Below are positions 47,234-59,052 of a stretch of DNA of 64,000 nucleotides, one piece after another. The notes under the pieces are model-generated. The model was not told the origin of the DNA. It did not search any database and was given only the letters and a program-made list of their open reading frames with translations. The DNA is from Pseudomonas cremoris (GTDB taxonomy: Bacteria > Pseudomonadota > Gammaproteobacteria > Pseudomonadales > Pseudomonadaceae): positions 1 through 64,000 of the forward strand of contig NZ_JAAXCY010000018.1 of assembly GCF_014230465.1 (NCBI RefSeq). The letters are read 5' to 3'. The translations under genes were made by a program, and so were the position numbers. Each line of letters opens with the position of its first letter. Positions within the stretch are counted from its first letter, which is position 1.

Positions 47234-48202
47234 TTAGTGAGTACGCGCGACCGCAAACTCACTCAGCTCAACCAGGGCATCCCGGTATTCGCTGGCGGGG
47301 AGGGCTTCCAGGCACTTGATCGCACGCGCCACGAAATCACGCGCCAACTGCGCGGTGTAATCCAGCGAACCCGAGGCTTCGACCGCTGCACGGATGGCTT
47401 CCAGGTCTTCGATCCCACCTTTCTGGATCGCCTTGCGCACCAAGGCGGCCTGCTCCGGCGTGCCTTCGCGCATGGTGTAGATCAGCGGCAAGGTCGGCTT
47501 GCCTTCGGCCAGGTCGTCACCGACGTTCTTGCCCAGGGTTTCGGCGTCGCCACGGTAGTCGAGCAGGTCGTCCACCAGTTGGAATGCCACGCCCAGGTGG
47601 TCGCCAAATGTGCGCAGGGCTTCGGCCTGTTCGGCAGTCGCGCCACACAACGCGGCGGCGCTGTGAGTGGAGGCTTCGAAGAGCATCGCGGTTTTGCCGC
47701 GAATCACTTCCATATAGGTTTCTTCGGTGGTGCTGGCGTCGCGGACCTTGGACAGTTGCAGTACTTCGCCTTCGGCGATGATGCGCGTGGCCTGTGAAAG
47801 AATCTTCATCACCGGCATCGAGCCCAGCTCGACCATCATTTCGAACGAGCGCGAATACAGGAAGTCGCCTACCAGTACGCTGGGAGCGTTGCCCCACATG
47901 GCATTGGCGGTCTCGCGACCACGGCGCATGCCGGACATGTCGACCACGTCGTCATGCAGCAGGGTGGCGGTATGCAGGAATTCGATGGTGGCGGCCAGCA
48001 GGCGCAAATCATCGCCTTCACGGCCCAAGGCCTTGCCGCACAGCAACACTAATAAAGGACGCAGGCGTTTGCCGCCCGCCGACGTAATGTAGTCACCAAT
48101 TTTGGAGACCAGCGGCACTTTAGAAGTCAGCTGCTTCTTGATGATGCCGTCGACGGCGCTAAAATCGTCCGCGACCGCGCGGTAGAAAGCTTGGGGTTGC
48201 AT
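47234..48202 (-). CDS. ispB: Octaprenyl/nonaprenyl diphosphate synthase
   Basis: Makes the polyprenyl side chain of ubiquinone from FPP and IPP. The 322-residue trans-prenyltransferase has both aspartate-rich motifs: LLHDDVVD with the first (DDVVD) and FQLVDDLLDYRGD with the second. The essential GGKRLRPLL motif is near residue 43. It is divergent from rplU across 239 bases, the arrangement conserved in gammaproteobacteria. Confidence 0.95.
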   Translation of the reverse strand: MQPQAFYRAVADDFSAVDGIIKKQLTSKVPLVSKIGDYITSAGGKRLRPLLVLLCGKALGREGDDLRLLAATIEFLHTATLLHDDVVDMSGMRRGRETANAMWGNAPSVLVGDFLYSRSFEMMVELGSMPVMKILSQATRIIAEGEVLQLSKVRDASTTEETYMEVIRGKTAMLFEASTHSAAALCGATAEQAEALRTFGDHLGVAFQLVDDLLDYRGDAETLGKNVGDDLAEGKPTLPLIYTMREGTPEQAALVRKAIQKGGIEDLEAIRAAVEASGSLDYTAQLARDFVARAIKCLEALPASEYRDALVELSEFAVARTH

Positions 48203-48282
48203 CAGCGACAGTCGCTCCAGAAGGGTTGCGCGGCATGCTAGGACCCTGACCCCCGGGTGTCAAGGCGCGATGGACGGCCCCT

Positions 48283-48311
48283 TGCAAGCCTCTTATAGCT
48301 TGCGTACAATC
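48283..48311 (+). promoter_or_regulatory. Sigma-70 promoter for rplU-rpmA
   Basis: TTGCAA (48283-48288) and TACAAT (48306-48311) are separated by exactly 17 bases and precede rplU by about 130 bases, so transcription should begin near 48318. Both hexamers are close to consensus. The long leader to the rplU start contains CTTCTTATAAAG-type sequence but no assigned structure. Confidence 0.75.
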
Positions 48312-48441
48312 GCGCACCCTGAACTTCCTGGGCAGCACCTGCCTTACGCAATTGCATTCGGGACGTCCATCCCATGCAGCCATGCCAGCCAATACCTCTT
48401 CTTATAAAGAGCTGGGTGAGCAGGATTATCGGAGAAATACC

Positions 48442-48756
48442 ATGTCGTACGCAGTAATTGTTACTGGTGGCAAGCAATACAAGGTCGCCCCAGGTGAATA
48501 CCTGAAGATCGAAAAACTGGAAGTCGCTACTGGCGAATCCGTTACTTTTGATCGCGTTCTGTTGGTCGCCAATGGCGATGACGTGAACATCGGCGCTCCA
48601 GTTGTTGCTGGCGCTACCGTTGTGGCTGAAGTGATCTCCCAAGGTCGTCACGATAAAGTCCGCATCATCAAGTTCCGTCGTCGTAAGCACCACATGAAGC
48701 GTATGGGCCACCGCCAGTGGTACACCGAGATCAAAATCACCGGTATTCAGGCTTAA
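48442..48756 (+). CDS. rplU: 50S ribosomal protein L21
   Basis: The 104-residue sequence is a typical L21: [20 protein letters not shown] at the N terminus and the basic [15 protein letters not shown] loop that binds 23S rRNA. The ATG at 48442 has a CGGAGA site. rpmA follows 34 bases later. Confidence 0.98.
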   Translation: MSYAVIVTGGKQYKVAPGEYLKIEKLEVATGESVTFDRVLLVANGDDVNIGAPVVAGATVVAEVISQGRHDKVRIIKFRRRKHHMKRMGHRQWYTEIKITGIQA

Positions 48757-48790
48757 TTTCAGCCTAATTCCTCACTAGGAGAATTGACTC

Positions 48791-49048
48791 ATGGCACACA
48801 AAAAAGCTGGTGGTAGTACCCGTAACGGTCGCGACTCAGAAGCCAAACGCCTTGGCGTTAAGATGTATGGCGGCCAGAAAATCATTCCGGGCAACATCAT
48901 CGTGCGTCAGCGCGGCACCCAATTCCACGCCGGTTACGGTGTAGGCATGGGTAAAGATCACACCCTCTTCGCGAAAATCGAAGGCGTGATCAAGTTTGAA
49001 GTAAAAGGCGCTTTCAACCGCCGTTACGTGAGCGTTGTCGCAGCTTAA
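48791..49048 (+). CDS. rpmA: 50S ribosomal protein L27
   Basis: The 85-residue sequence begins [20 protein letters not shown], the invariant L27 start whose N terminus reaches the peptidyl-transferase centre. It follows rplU in one operon, with an AGGAG site eleven bases before the ATG. Confidence 0.98.
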   Translation: MAHKKAGGSTRNGRDSEAKRLGVKMYGGQKIIPGNIIVRQRGTQFHAGYGVGMGKDHTLFAKIEGVIKFEVKGAFNRRYVSVVAA

Positions 49049-49061
49049 TTGCGAGATCGCT

Positions 49062-49096
49062 GGAAAAGCCCTGTCTTGCGACGGGGCTTTTTCGTT
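49062..49096 (+). terminator. Terminator after rpmA
   Basis: AAGCCCTGTC and GACGGGGCTT form a ten-base stem with one G-T pair and a TTGC loop, followed by TTTCGTTT, starting 14 bases after the rpmA stop. Confidence 0.85.
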
Positions 49097-49211
49097 TGTG
49101 GAGTGAGTCTCTTGCAAAGCTGTTTGTGATGGGCTCAGGCGCTGGATTTGCGGTCGCTGATTGAGGTCGCTGCGCTCATTTTTGCAAGAGTCTTATGTCT
49201 TGGTTTCTTAA

Positions 49212-50465
<1,254 letters not shown>

Positions 50466-50483
50466 TCCGTTGCGATAAACTTG

Positions 50484-50510
50484 AACGCCGCTCCTTTAGA
50501 GCGGCGTTTT
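50484..50510 (+). terminator. Terminator after obgE
   Basis: AACGCCGCTC (50484-50493) and GAGCGGCGTT (50499-50508) make a perfect ten-base stem with a five-base loop and a following T run. It lies between obgE and proB, so proB needs its own promoter or read-through. Confidence 0.8.
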
Positions 50511-50575
50511 AGTATCCGGGTATAACGTTATGGGCCGCGCTGGGTCGCGCAGCCCTCAATCTAAGGTTGATGATG

Positions 50576-51694
50576 ATGCGGAGCAAAGTGACAGGTGCGC
50601 AGCGCTGGGTCGTAAAGATCGGAAGTGCGCTGCTGACGGCAGATGGCAAGGGGCTGGATCGCGCAGCCATGAGCGTCTGGGTCGAGCAAATGGTGGCCTT
50701 GCATGAGGCTGGCGTCGAGTTGGTGTTGGTATCGTCCGGGGCGGTTGCCGCCGGGATGAGCCGCCTTGGCTGGACCGCGCGACCCAGCGCGATGCACGAA
50801 CTGCAAGCCGCCGCCGCCATCGGTCAGATGGGCCTGGTGCAAGCCTGGGAATCCAGCTTCGCTGAGCACGGCCGCCACACGGCGCAGATCCTGCTGACCC
50901 ACGACGACCTGTCCGACCGCAAGCGCTACCTCAACGCCCGCAGTACCTTGCGCGCACTGGTGGAGCTGAAAGTCATCCCGGTGATCAACGAAAACGACAC
51001 CGTGGTTACCGACGAAATCCGCTTCGGTGACAACGACACCTTGGCCGCCTTGGTAGCCAACTTGGTGGAAGCCGACCTGCTGGTGATCCTCACCGACCGC
51101 GACGGCATGTTCGACGCCGACCCGCGCAACAACCCCGACGCCCAATTGATCTATGAAGCCCGTGCCGATGACCCGGCGCTGGACGCAGTGGCCGGCAGCG
51201 TCGGCGGTGCCCTGGGCCGTGGCGGCATGCAGACCAAGCTGCGCGCTGCACGCCTGGCGGCGCGTTCCGGTGCCCATACCATCATCGTCGGTGGGCGCAT
51301 CGAGCGCGTGCTGGATCGTCTCAAGGCGGGTGAGCGCATCGGCACGCTGCTGTCGCCGGAACGCGGCATGCTGGCGGCGCGCAAACAGTGGCTGGCCGGT
51401 CATCTGCAAACCCGTGGCACCTTGGTGCTGGACGATGGCGCTGTGTCAGCCTTGTCCCAGGGCAACAAGAGCCTGCTGCCGGTTGGCGTCAAGTTGGTGC
51501 AGGGTAGCTTCCGTCGTGGCGAAATGGTGGTATGCGTTGCGCCGGACGGCCGTGAGATCGCCCGTGGCCTGGCCAACTACAGCGCCCTCGAAGCGCAGAA
51601 AATCATTGGGCAGTCGTCTGACGCGATTGTGGGTCTATTGGGTTACATGGCGGAGCCGGAACTGGTGCACCGCGATAACCTGATCCTGGTCTAA
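50576..51694 (+). CDS. proB: Glutamate 5-kinase
   Basis: First enzyme of proline synthesis: phosphorylates glutamate. The 372-residue protein has the kinase domain ([44 protein letters not shown]) and a C-terminal PUA domain (about residues 275-372), the long form used by Pseudomonas. Four start codons in a row occur (TTG 50567, ATG 50570, 50573, 50576); ATG 50576 gives the expected start MRSKVTG, with AAGG nine bases upstream. Confidence 0.96.
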   Translation: MRSKVTGAQRWVVKIGSALLTADGKGLDRAAMSVWVEQMVALHEAGVELVLVSSGAVAAGMSRLGWTARPSAMHELQAAAAIGQMGLVQAWESSFAEHGRHTAQILLTHDDLSDRKRYLNARSTLRALVELKVIPVINENDTVVTDEIRFGDNDTLAALVANLVEADLLVILTDRDGMFDADPRNNPDAQLIYEARADDPALDAVAGSVGGALGRGGMQTKLRAARLAARSGAHTIIVGGRIERVLDRLKAGERIGTLLSPERGMLAARKQWLAGHLQTRGTLVLDDGAVSALSQGNKSLLPVGVKLVQGSFRRGEMVVCVAPDGREIARGLANYSALEAQKIIGQSSDAIVGLLGYMAEPELVHRDNLILV

Positions 51695-51710
51695 GCAAAG
51701 GAATTACACG

Positions 51711-52175
51711 ATGCGCGTAATAAAAGGATTAATCGGGCTGCTACTGGCGATGCCGCTGCTGGCGTCCGCCGAGGAAATCGGCCAGGTGTCGACCGTGTTC
51801 AAGTTTGTGGGCCCCAACGACCGGATCGTCGTCGAAGCGTTTGATGATCCCAAGGTCGATGGCGTGACGTGCTACCTGTCGCGCGCCAAGACTGGCGGCG
51901 TCAAAGGCGGCCTGGGCCTGGCCGAAGACCGCGCCGAAGCCTCGATTGCCTGCCGCCAGGTGGGCCCGATCCGCTTCAAGGGCGAGCTCAAGGACGGCGA
52001 CGAAGTGTTCAAGGAGCGCACCTCGCTGGTGTTCAAGACCATGCAGGTAGTGCGCTTCCTCGACAAGAAGCGCAACACCCTGGTTTACCTGGTTTACAGC
52101 GACCGCCTGATCGAAGGCAGCCCGCAAAACGCAGTGACGGCGATTCCGATTCTGCCCTGGCCTACCGCTCAGTAA
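51711..52175 (+). CDS. creA: CreA family periplasmic protein
   Basis: A 154-residue protein with a signal peptide (hydrophobic [15 protein letters not shown]) and the CreA domain ([47 protein letters not shown]). Members are exported; function unknown. It starts 16 bases after proB and may be co-transcribed with it. Confidence 0.9.
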   Translation: MRVIKGLIGLLLAMPLLASAEEIGQVSTVFKFVGPNDRIVVEAFDDPKVDGVTCYLSRAKTGGVKGGLGLAEDRAEASIACRQVGPIRFKGELKDGDEVFKERTSLVFKTMQVVRFLDKKRNTLVYLVYSDRLIEGSPQNAVTAIPILPWPTAQ

Positions 52176-52276
52176 CCCGCGAGCGAGTTTTGCAATCGGC
52201 GTCTATGATTGCAGGCTTGCGGGTTGTAATCTCGAAAAGCCGCAATGCGAAGAACATGGGATATCTGGAGTTCGTC

Positions 52277-52759
52277 ATGAGTGCTTTCCACGACCTGAAA
52301 CTCAAAGCTTTGGACGGACAAGAGCTGCCATTGGCGCCTTTCAAGGGGCAAGTTGTACTGGTGGTGAATGTGGCCTCCAAATGTGGTTTGACCCCGCAAT
52401 ACGCGGCATTGGAAAACCTCTATCAGCAGTACAAGGGCCAGGGGTTTACCGTGCTTGGCCTGCCGTGCAATCAATTTGCTGGCCAGGAGCCGGGCACCGA
52501 AGAGGAAATCCGTGAGTTCTGCAGCCTCAACTACGGAGTGACCTTTCCTCTGGGTAGCAAGCTCGACGTCAACGGCCATGACCGCCATCAGCTGTACCGC
52601 TTGCTGGCGGGTGAGGGCGCTGAGTTTCCGGGCGATATCACCTGGAACTTCGAAAAATTCCTGCTGGGCAAGGATGGACGAGTGCTGGCGCGCTTCTCGC
52701 CACGTACCGCTCCGGATGATCCCTCCATCGTCCAAGCCATCGAAAAAGCCCTGAGCTAA
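52277..52759 (+). CDS. Glutathione peroxidase (cysteine type)
   Basis: The 160-residue peroxidase has a catalytic cysteine (not selenocysteine) in NVASKCGLT at residue 36, the glutamine of LPCNQFAGQEPG and the tryptophan of WNFEKFL, the three GPx active-site residues. Such bacterial enzymes often use thioredoxin and reduce organic hydroperoxides. The ATG at 52277 has a GGAG six bases upstream; an ATG at 52256 lies in the same frame but lacks one. Confidence 0.93.
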   Translation: MSAFHDLKLKALDGQELPLAPFKGQVVLVVNVASKCGLTPQYAALENLYQQYKGQGFTVLGLPCNQFAGQEPGTEEEIREFCSLNYGVTFPLGSKLDVNGHDRHQLYRLLAGEGAEFPGDITWNFEKFLLGKDGRVLARFSPRTAPDDPSIVQAIEKALS

Positions 52760-52779
52760 ACATCGCTTCTTTTCTGATC

Positions 52780-52828
52780 GTTCCCACGCGCCGCGTGGGA
52801 ACGCTTCCCAGGACGCTCCGCGTCCGGC
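52780..52828. repeat. Short palindromic repeat element, second family
   Basis: GTTCCCACGC and GCGTGGGAAC form a ten-base stem at 52781-52803, followed by GGACGC/GCGTCC at 52813-52828. This two-hairpin unit is another palindrome type common between Pseudomonas genes, distinct from the GTGGGAGC family. It follows the glutathione peroxidase gene and may act as its terminator. Confidence 0.6.
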
Positions 52829-52923
52829 TTTTGCACCTTAATCACCCAGATCAATAGTGCTACTCAACACGTTGCACTCTCCATATTATCCACATCATAA
52901 ATCCCTCTGACGTGGAGTGCCCC

Positions 52924-54027
52924 ATGCCTGTCCAAGCCTTGTTCAAACCGTTCCAGCTCGGTGCATTGCAATTGTCTACCCGCGTAGTCATGGCGCCCAT
53001 GACCCGCTCGTTCTCTCCAGGTGGCGTACCCAACTCCAAAGTTATCGAGTACTACCGCCGCCGCGCTGCCGCCGGTGTAGGGCTGATCATCACCGAGGGC
53101 ACTGTGGTCGGCCACCAAGCCTCCAACGGCTACCCCAACGTTCCGCATTTCTACGGAGAAGCGGCGTTGGCTGGCTGGAAGAAAGTCGTCGACGCAGTGC
53201 ACGCCGAAGGCGGCAAAATCGTTCCGCAACTGTGGCACGTGGGCAGCGTGCGCCGTATCGGTACTGAGCCTGACGCCAGCGTGCCGGCCTACGGCCCGAT
53301 GGAAAAACTCAAGGACGGCAACGTGGTCGTCCATGGCATGACCCAGCAAGACATCAAAGACGTGATCAACGCCTTCGCCCAGGCTGCCAAGGATGCCCAG
53401 AGCATCGGCATGGACGGTGTGGAGATTCACGGCGCCCACGGCTACCTGGTGGACCAGTTCTTCTGGAAAGGCAGCAACCAGCGCACCGACGAGTACGGCG
53501 GCAGCTTGGCCAACCGTTCGCGCTTTGCCATCGAGCTGATCCAGGCGACCCGCGCAGCGGTAGGCCCAGACTTTCCGATCATCTTCCGTTTCTCGCAGTG
53601 GAAGCAGCAGGACTACACCGCCCGCCTGGTACAAACCCCTGAGGCGCTGGGTGAATTCCTCAAGCCGTTGTCTGACGCTGGCGTGGACATTTTCCACTGC
53701 TCCACCCGTCGCTTCTGGGAGCCGGAATTCGAAGGTTCCGACCTCAACCTCGCCGGCTGGACCCGCCAACTCACCGGCAAACCGACCATCACCGTTGGCA
53801 GCGTCGGACTGGACGGCGAGTTCCTGCAATTTATGGTCAACACTGACAAAGTCGCTCAGCCAGCCAGCCTGGAAAAACTGCTGGAGCGCCTGAACAACGA
53901 CGAGTTCGACCTGGTTGCCGTGGGTCGTGCACTGCTGGTGGACCCGGATTGGGCAGTCAAAGTGCGCGAAGGGCGCGAGAGCGACATTTTGCCGTTCAGT
54001 CGTGAGGCGTTGACGACCCTGGTGTGA
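52924..54027 (+). CDS. Old Yellow Enzyme family alkene reductase
   Basis: An FMN ene-reductase of 367 residues. It has VVMAPMTRSFSPGGVPN near the N terminus and GVEIHGAHGYLVDQFF with the paired active-site residues (H-x-x-H form) and the following SNQRTDEYGGS. Such enzymes reduce activated C=C bonds, nitro compounds or oxophytodienoate-like enones. The ATG at 52924 has GGAG six bases upstream; a GTG at 52912 is in frame. Its last 32 bases overlap the end of the convergent glycosyltransferase gene. Confidence 0.9.
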   Translation: MPVQALFKPFQLGALQLSTRVVMAPMTRSFSPGGVPNSKVIEYYRRRAAAGVGLIITEGTVVGHQASNGYPNVPHFYGEAALAGWKKVVDAVHAEGGKIVPQLWHVGSVRRIGTEPDASVPAYGPMEKLKDGNVVVHGMTQQDIKDVINAFAQAAKDAQSIGMDGVEIHGAHGYLVDQFFWKGSNQRTDEYGGSLANRSRFAIELIQATRAAVGPDFPIIFRFSQWKQQDYTARLVQTPEALGEFLKPLSDAGVDIFHCSTRRFWEPEFEGSDLNLAGWTRQLTGKPTITVGSVGLDGEFLQFMVNTDKVAQPASLEKLLERLNNDEFDLVAVGRALLVDPDWAVKVREGRESDILPFSREALTTLV

Positions 54028-55198
54028 TGGGCGAGAGGACGGGCAGTGGATGCCCGTCCTTGCACACGCCCCGCAACTGGCGTTCAAACTGCTCGATAAT
54101 CGCCGGCCAGCCCTGGCGGCTGGCATGCTGGCGCGCGTTCAGGCGCATGCGGCGCAAGCTTTCGGCGTCCTCTAGCAACCAATTGGCGGCATCACAAAAA
54201 GCGTCCTCATCACCCGGCATTGCCAGCACACCGTTGTAACCGTGGCGAATATGCTGGGTCGCAGCGGCCTGGTCATAGGCCACCACGCCCAACCCTGACG
54301 CCATCGCTTCCAGCACCACGTTGCCGAAGGTTTCGGTGAGGCTGGGGAATAAAAATACATCGCCCGATGCGTAATGCCGTGCCAGTTCTTCACCGCGCAA
54401 GGTGCCGCAGAAGATCGCCTCTGGCAGCTCCTTTTCCAACGTTGCCCGTTGCGGGCCGTCGCCGACGATGATCAGTTTCATCTGGCGCAATGGATAGGTG
54501 TCCTGCAGCGTCTCGAAGCAGCGCTTGAGCAAACCGAGGTTCTTTTCCTGCGCCAATCGGCCCACGTAAAGCACCGCGGTTTGCCCACTGTTCAAAGCCC
54601 AGCTTTCGCGCAGCGCGTTATCGCGTTTTGCCGGATGGAACAATTGACTGTCCACCCCGCGCGCCAACATCCCCAGGCGCTCGAAATGTCGTCGCTCCAG
54701 TTCCAGGCGCTGGCTGGCACTGGGCACCAGGGTCAAGGTCGAACGGTTGTGGAACCAGCGCAGATAGTGAGTGACCATCCGGCTCAGCATGCTCAAGCCG
54801 TATTGGTTCGAATACTGCTGGAAGTTGGTGTGAAAGCCGCTGACCACGCTGATTCCCAGGCGGCGGGCTGCACGCAATGCCGATAGCCCCAGAGGGCCCT
54901 CTGTCGCGATGTACAGCACGTCCGGACGCTGACGGGTCCAGCGCCGCAGCAGTTTATGCATCGACGATTGTCCCCATTGCAGGCCCGGGTAACCCGGTAG
55001 AGGCCAGCCACGGCATAGCAGCAACTCGTCGTCACTGGGGCGACTCTGGTCGCTGCCCTGTCGCGGGCGCACCAGCTCGACCTGATGGCCGCGTGCGCGT
55101 AACCCCTCGCACAGACGGCCAAGGGTATTGGCCACCCCGTTGATCTCCGGCGGGAAGGTTTCGGTAATCAGAGTGATGTGAAGCGAGGCTGTCGTCAT
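53996..55198 (-). CDS. GT4-family glycosyltransferase
   Basis: A 400-residue glycosyltransferase of the GT-B fold. The N-terminal stretch ITETFPPEINGVANTLGRL is the acceptor-side motif of the mannosyl/glucosyl-transferase group (MgtA/SqdX-like), and FPSLTETFGNVVLEAMASG carries the EX7E nucleotide-sugar motif. The acceptor is unknown; in Pseudomonas this gene may act on a glycolipid. Start ATG 55198. It converges on and overlaps the ene-reductase gene. Confidence 0.88.
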   Translation of the reverse strand: MTTASLHITLITETFPPEINGVANTLGRLCEGLRARGHQVELVRPRQGSDQSRPSDDELLLCRGWPLPGYPGLQWGQSSMHKLLRRWTRQRPDVLYIATEGPLGLSALRAARRLGISVVSGFHTNFQQYSNQYGLSMLSRMVTHYLRWFHNRSTLTLVPSASQRLELERRHFERLGMLARGVDSQLFHPAKRDNALRESWALNSGQTAVLYVGRLAQEKNLGLLKRCFETLQDTYPLRQMKLIIVGDGPQRATLEKELPEAIFCGTLRGEELARHYASGDVFLFPSLTETFGNVVLEAMASGLGVVAYDQAAATQHIRHGYNGVLAMPGDEDAFCDAANWLLEDAESLRRMRLNARQHASRQGWPAIIEQFERQLRGVCKDGHPLPVLSPITPGSSTPHD

Positions 55199-55252
55199 GA
55201 CCCACAGTGTCACCGTGGGCCATGTCGTCATTGTGTCATTGGGATGATGGAT

Positions 55253-56017
55253 TTATGACTTGGCTACATTCTGCCGTGCCATCGCCTCGGCGCCTTGCTC
55301 ACGCACCCAGAACAACGTCGCCCCGGCCACTGCCGCCGGCATCATCAGCAGGTTGAGCACCGGCACCAGCAACACCAGGTAAACGATGCCGCCGAAGCTC
55401 ATGCTCTGCCAGCGTTTCTGGCGCAGCCAGGCGAGCATTTCGTTCCAGCCCAGCTTGTGGTTGTCCGCCGGGTAGTCGATGTATTGGATAGCCATCATCC
55501 AAACGCCAAATAGCAGCCACAACGGCGCTGCGACCAGGTTGACCACCGGAATGAACGACAGGATAAACAGGCCGATGGCCCGGGGCAGGAAGTAGCCCAG
55601 CTTGCGCATTTCGCGCGCCAGGGTACGCGGCACCATGGCAATCAGCTCGCCCCAGCTGAAAGCCGGGAAGTCATCGGTGCCTCGCACCACCACTTCGACT
55701 TTCTCCGAGAGAAAGCCGTTGAACGGTGCGGCGATGATGTTGGCAAGCATGGTGAAGGTGAAAAAAACCATCAGCACCACCAGCACCACGAACAACGGCC
55801 ACAGCAGGTAATTCAAAAAGCTCAGCCAACTCGGCAACGTCGGCATCAGGGTATCGACCCACAGGCTGAACTGATGGCCGGCGAAATAGATCAAGCCGAC
55901 GAACAGCACCAAGTTGATCGCCAGCGGCAGCAACACAAACAGCCGCAAGCCTGGGCTCAACACCAGTTTGAGGCCTTCACGCAGATATTGCGGGCCGGAA
56001 AGAGCAGGGGCGGGCAT
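55253..56017 (-). CDS. cysZ: Sulfate transporter CysZ (EI24 domain)
   Basis: A 254-residue membrane protein with the EI24/CysZ domain ([48 protein letters not shown]), which mediates sulfate uptake for cysteine synthesis. The ATG at 56017 has GGAG seven bases upstream. It lies behind the glycosyltransferase on the opposite side of trxB, with no cysteine genes adjacent. Confidence 0.9.
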   Translation of the reverse strand: MPAPALSGPQYLREGLKLVLSPGLRLFVLLPLAINLVLFVGLIYFAGHQFSLWVDTLMPTLPSWLSFLNYLLWPLFVVLVVLMVFFTFTMLANIIAAPFNGFLSEKVEVVVRGTDDFPAFSWGELIAMVPRTLAREMRKLGYFLPRAIGLFILSFIPVVNLVAAPLWLLFGVWMMAIQYIDYPADNHKLGWNEMLAWLRQKRWQSMSFGGIVYLVLLVPVLNLLMMPAAVAGATLFWVREQGAEAMARQNVAKS

Positions 56018-56296
56018 GGAAAACTCCGAGCAAAGGGGCGAACGCGCCGACCTTACCGGCTTTGCCACACAGGCGAAAGCGGCGACATCAGCTGTAACAA
56101 ACGCGTCGATCAACCGACTCGACTGCATAGAGACCACCTATGAGCTGGATTGTTATTCCGTATTTCCTTAATCTTGCCCCCCTCTATACGCTGCACCCAT
56201 TATTTTTCAGGACGTGCGAGTTCAAGCCTTCCCCAAGTGCTTCGCGGTCCTTTTTTATTCCAGCCGCCTTGTTGTCCGGGTGGTCGATAGGAGTGA

Positions 56297-57262
<966 letters not shown>

Positions 57263-57275
57263 ACCTGTTGAACTA

Positions 57276-57302
57276 AAAAAACCGGCGAAAGCCGGTTTTT
57301 TT
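57276..57302 (+). terminator. Terminator after trxB
   Basis: AACCGGC (57280-57286) and GCCGGTT (57291-57297) form a stem with GAAA loop, preceded by A run and followed by T run (bidirectional type). Confidence 0.9.
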
Positions 57303-57332
57303 ATGCCCACGGTTCCAGCAACACCGCAGAAC

Positions 57333-57428
57333 AAATGTGGGAGCGGGCTTGCTCGCGAAAGCGGTGGTTCAGTCGCCCAATTCATTGACTGACACACCGC
57401 TTTCGCGAGCAAGCCCGCTCCCACATTT
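57333..57428. repeat. REP-type inverted repeat pair, long arms
   Basis: The arms at 57333-57366 and 57395-57428 are perfect complements for 34 bases, centred on the GTGGGAGC core and continuing through GCTCGCGAAAGCGGTG, with a 28-base spacer. It lies between the converging trxB and hopJ-like genes. Confidence 0.9.
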
Positions 57429-57443
57429 TGATTTAGGTTCGAC

Positions 57444-57785
57444 TTAAGACTTGCGGGTCAGGGGTTGTGCCGTGAACTTCACCCCGGCCAGACCATGCGC
57501 AATCAACGCACGGATATTGCCATGGTCACTCCCCTCAGGCGTCGCCACCACCGAACGGTAATGCTCGCCAAACGCCAGCAACGCTTCCTGGTCAGTCAAG
57601 CCTTCCAGCAACGCCAAACCCAACGTCTTGCACGAGCCTTCATTCTGCCCGGCGGCGTTTTTCACGTCGCCATTGGTGAAGGCTTGCGGCTGGTAGTCGT
57701 AACCCTCTTCGACAAAGGCCAAAGTATCGTCAAAGAAGTGTTCGCCGCTTTCAAGGCTGGCACGCAGGGCATTCAAATTAGTCAT
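57444..57785 (-). CDS. HopJ-like (HopPmaJ) family protein
   Basis: A 113-residue protein of the HopJ family, with LESGEHFFDDTLAFVEEGYDY and HGNIRALIAHG. The family name comes from a P. syringae candidate effector, but members occur across Pseudomonas without type III systems and no such system is in the window. The start (57785) overlaps the DUF1244 stop by eight bases, so the two are coupled at the end of the folM-folE-folX operon. Confidence 0.87.
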   Translation of the reverse strand: MTNLNALRASLESGEHFFDDTLAFVEEGYDYQPQAFTNGDVKNAAGQNEGSCKTLGLALLEGLTDQEALLAFGEHYRSVVATPEGSDHGNIRALIAHGLAGVKFTAQPLTRKS

Positions 57786-58074
57786 GGGTTTTTCCTTTGG
57801 CGAACGCCGCTTGTTGGTCGGCGCTGGCTTCTTTCTGGTAGTGGGCTTTCCACTCGGCGTACGGCATGCCGTACACCACTTCGCGGGCGTCATCGAGGCT
57901 CAGCTCGATATGGCGCTCATCGGCCTCGGCCTTGTACCACTTGGACAAGCAGTTACGGCAGAAACCGGAGAGGTTCATCAGGTCAATGTTCTGAACATCC
58001 TTGCGGCTGTCCAGGTGCGCCACCAGCCGGCGGAAGGCGGCGGCTTCGAGTTCGAGGCGTTGTTGGTCGTTCAT
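57778..58074 (-). CDS. DUF1244 family protein
   Basis: A 98-residue protein with the DUF1244 pattern: FRRLVAHL, QNIDLMNLSGFCRNCLSKWY and VVYGMPYAEWKAHYQ; a CxxC cysteine pair (FCRNC) may bind metal. Function unknown. ATG 58074; a GTG at 58083 is in frame and has an AGAG site at seven bases, so it could be the start. It lies 23 bases after folX. Confidence 0.85.
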   Translation of the reverse strand: MNDQQRLELEAAAFRRLVAHLDSRKDVQNIDLMNLSGFCRNCLSKWYKAEADERHIELSLDDAREVVYGMPYAEWKAHYQKEASADQQAAFAKGKTHD

Positions 58075-58097
58075 AGGGTTCACGCAAATCTCTAGAG

Positions 58098-58469
58098 TTA
58101 GCGGCTGGCCGCCAGGGTGATCGACACCGACTCGGCAAAGCGCAGCGCATGGGGCTTGTCCACTTCGACTTCGGCGTACAGCACCGATTCATTGCCCATC
58201 ACCAGGTCCAGCAGTTCCTGGGTCAGGCGCTCCAGCAGGGCAAAGCGGTTGCCCTCGACGTGAGCAATGATCGCCTTGGTGATGGTGCGGTAGTTCAGCG
58301 CGTGGTCGATGTCGTTGTCGCGCACGGCTTCCTGGGCGGCATACAGGATGGTCAGGTTGATCAGCACATCCTGCTTGTTGAGGATTTCGTCCTCATTGAT
58401 GCCGATGTAGGTGCGCAGGCACAGGTCCTTGACCCGGATGCGCGCCATGCCTGGTTGAAGTTGTGGCAT
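58098..58469 (-). CDS. folX: Dihydroneopterin triphosphate 2'-epimerase
   Basis: Epimerises dihydroneopterin triphosphate to dihydromonapterin triphosphate. The 123-residue protein is a FolB/FolX tunnelling-fold member ([31 protein letters not shown]) and begins two bases after folE. With folE and folM it makes tetrahydromonapterin, the cofactor of phenylalanine hydroxylase in Pseudomonas. ATG 58469. Confidence 0.93.
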   Translation of the reverse strand: MPQLQPGMARIRVKDLCLRTYIGINEDEILNKQDVLINLTILYAAQEAVRDNDIDHALNYRTITKAIIAHVEGNRFALLERLTQELLDLVMGNESVLYAEVEVDKPHALRFAESVSITLAASR

Positions 58470-58471
58470 TG

Positions 58472-59032
58472 CTACTTGCTCCGTCCGATCAGTTGCAGGA
58501 ACTCCATGCGCGTGGTGTTCGACTCGCGGAACGCGCCGAGCATCACCGAGGTGTTCATGGTTGAATTCTGTTTTTCCACGCCGCGCATCATCATGCACAT
58601 GTGCTTGGCTTCGATCACCACCGCCACACCGGCGGCCTGGGTCACAGACTGGATGGCGTCGGCGATTTGTCGCGTGAGGTTTTCCTGGATCTGCAGGCGC
58701 CGCGCATACATGTCGACGATGCGCGCCAGTTTCGACAGGCCCAGCACCTTGCCGGTCGGAATATAGGCCACGTGGGCCTTGCCGATAAAGGGCAGCAGAT
58801 GATGCTCACACAGCGAGTACAACTCGATGTCCTTGAGGATCACCATCTCGTCGTTATCGGAGGTGAACAGCGCGCCGTTGACGATTTCTTCCAGGTTCTG
58901 CTCGTAGCCGTGGCACAGGTACTGCATCGCCTTGGCGGCACGCTTAGGGGTGTCGAGCAGGCCTTCACGCTCCGGGTCTTCGCCCAGGCCTTTGAGAATC
59001 TCGCGGTAGTGTTGGGGCAGGGATAAGGTCAT
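58472..59032 (-). CDS. folE: GTP cyclohydrolase I
   Basis: Makes dihydroneopterin triphosphate from GTP, first step of pterin synthesis. The 186-residue protein carries the zinc-binding cysteine-histidine motif [10 protein letters not shown] (Cys75, His78) and a second cysteine in [14 protein letters not shown]. In P. putida a folE gene is light-induced by the LOV-dependent regulators; a similar regulator lies 1.5 kb away here. It follows folM after 20 bases. Confidence 0.95.
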   Translation of the reverse strand: MTLSLPQHYREILKGLGEDPEREGLLDTPKRAAKAMQYLCHGYEQNLEEIVNGALFTSDNDEMVILKDIELYSLCEHHLLPFIGKAHVAYIPTGKVLGLSKLARIVDMYARRLQIQENLTRQIADAIQSVTQAAGVAVVIEAKHMCMMMRGVEKQNSTMNTSVMLGAFRESNTTRMEFLQLIGRSK

Positions 59033-59052
59033 ACAACATCCTCACAAACGGC

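Noticed and set aside
52864..54126. Minus-strand open frame opposite the ene-reductase gene
   Set aside because: Antisense shadow of a gene with a full OYE domain.
57444..57785. HopJ-like protein as a type III effector
   Set aside because: No hrp box or secretion genes; the family occurs in many Pseudomonas without type III secretion and the gene is in the fol operon.
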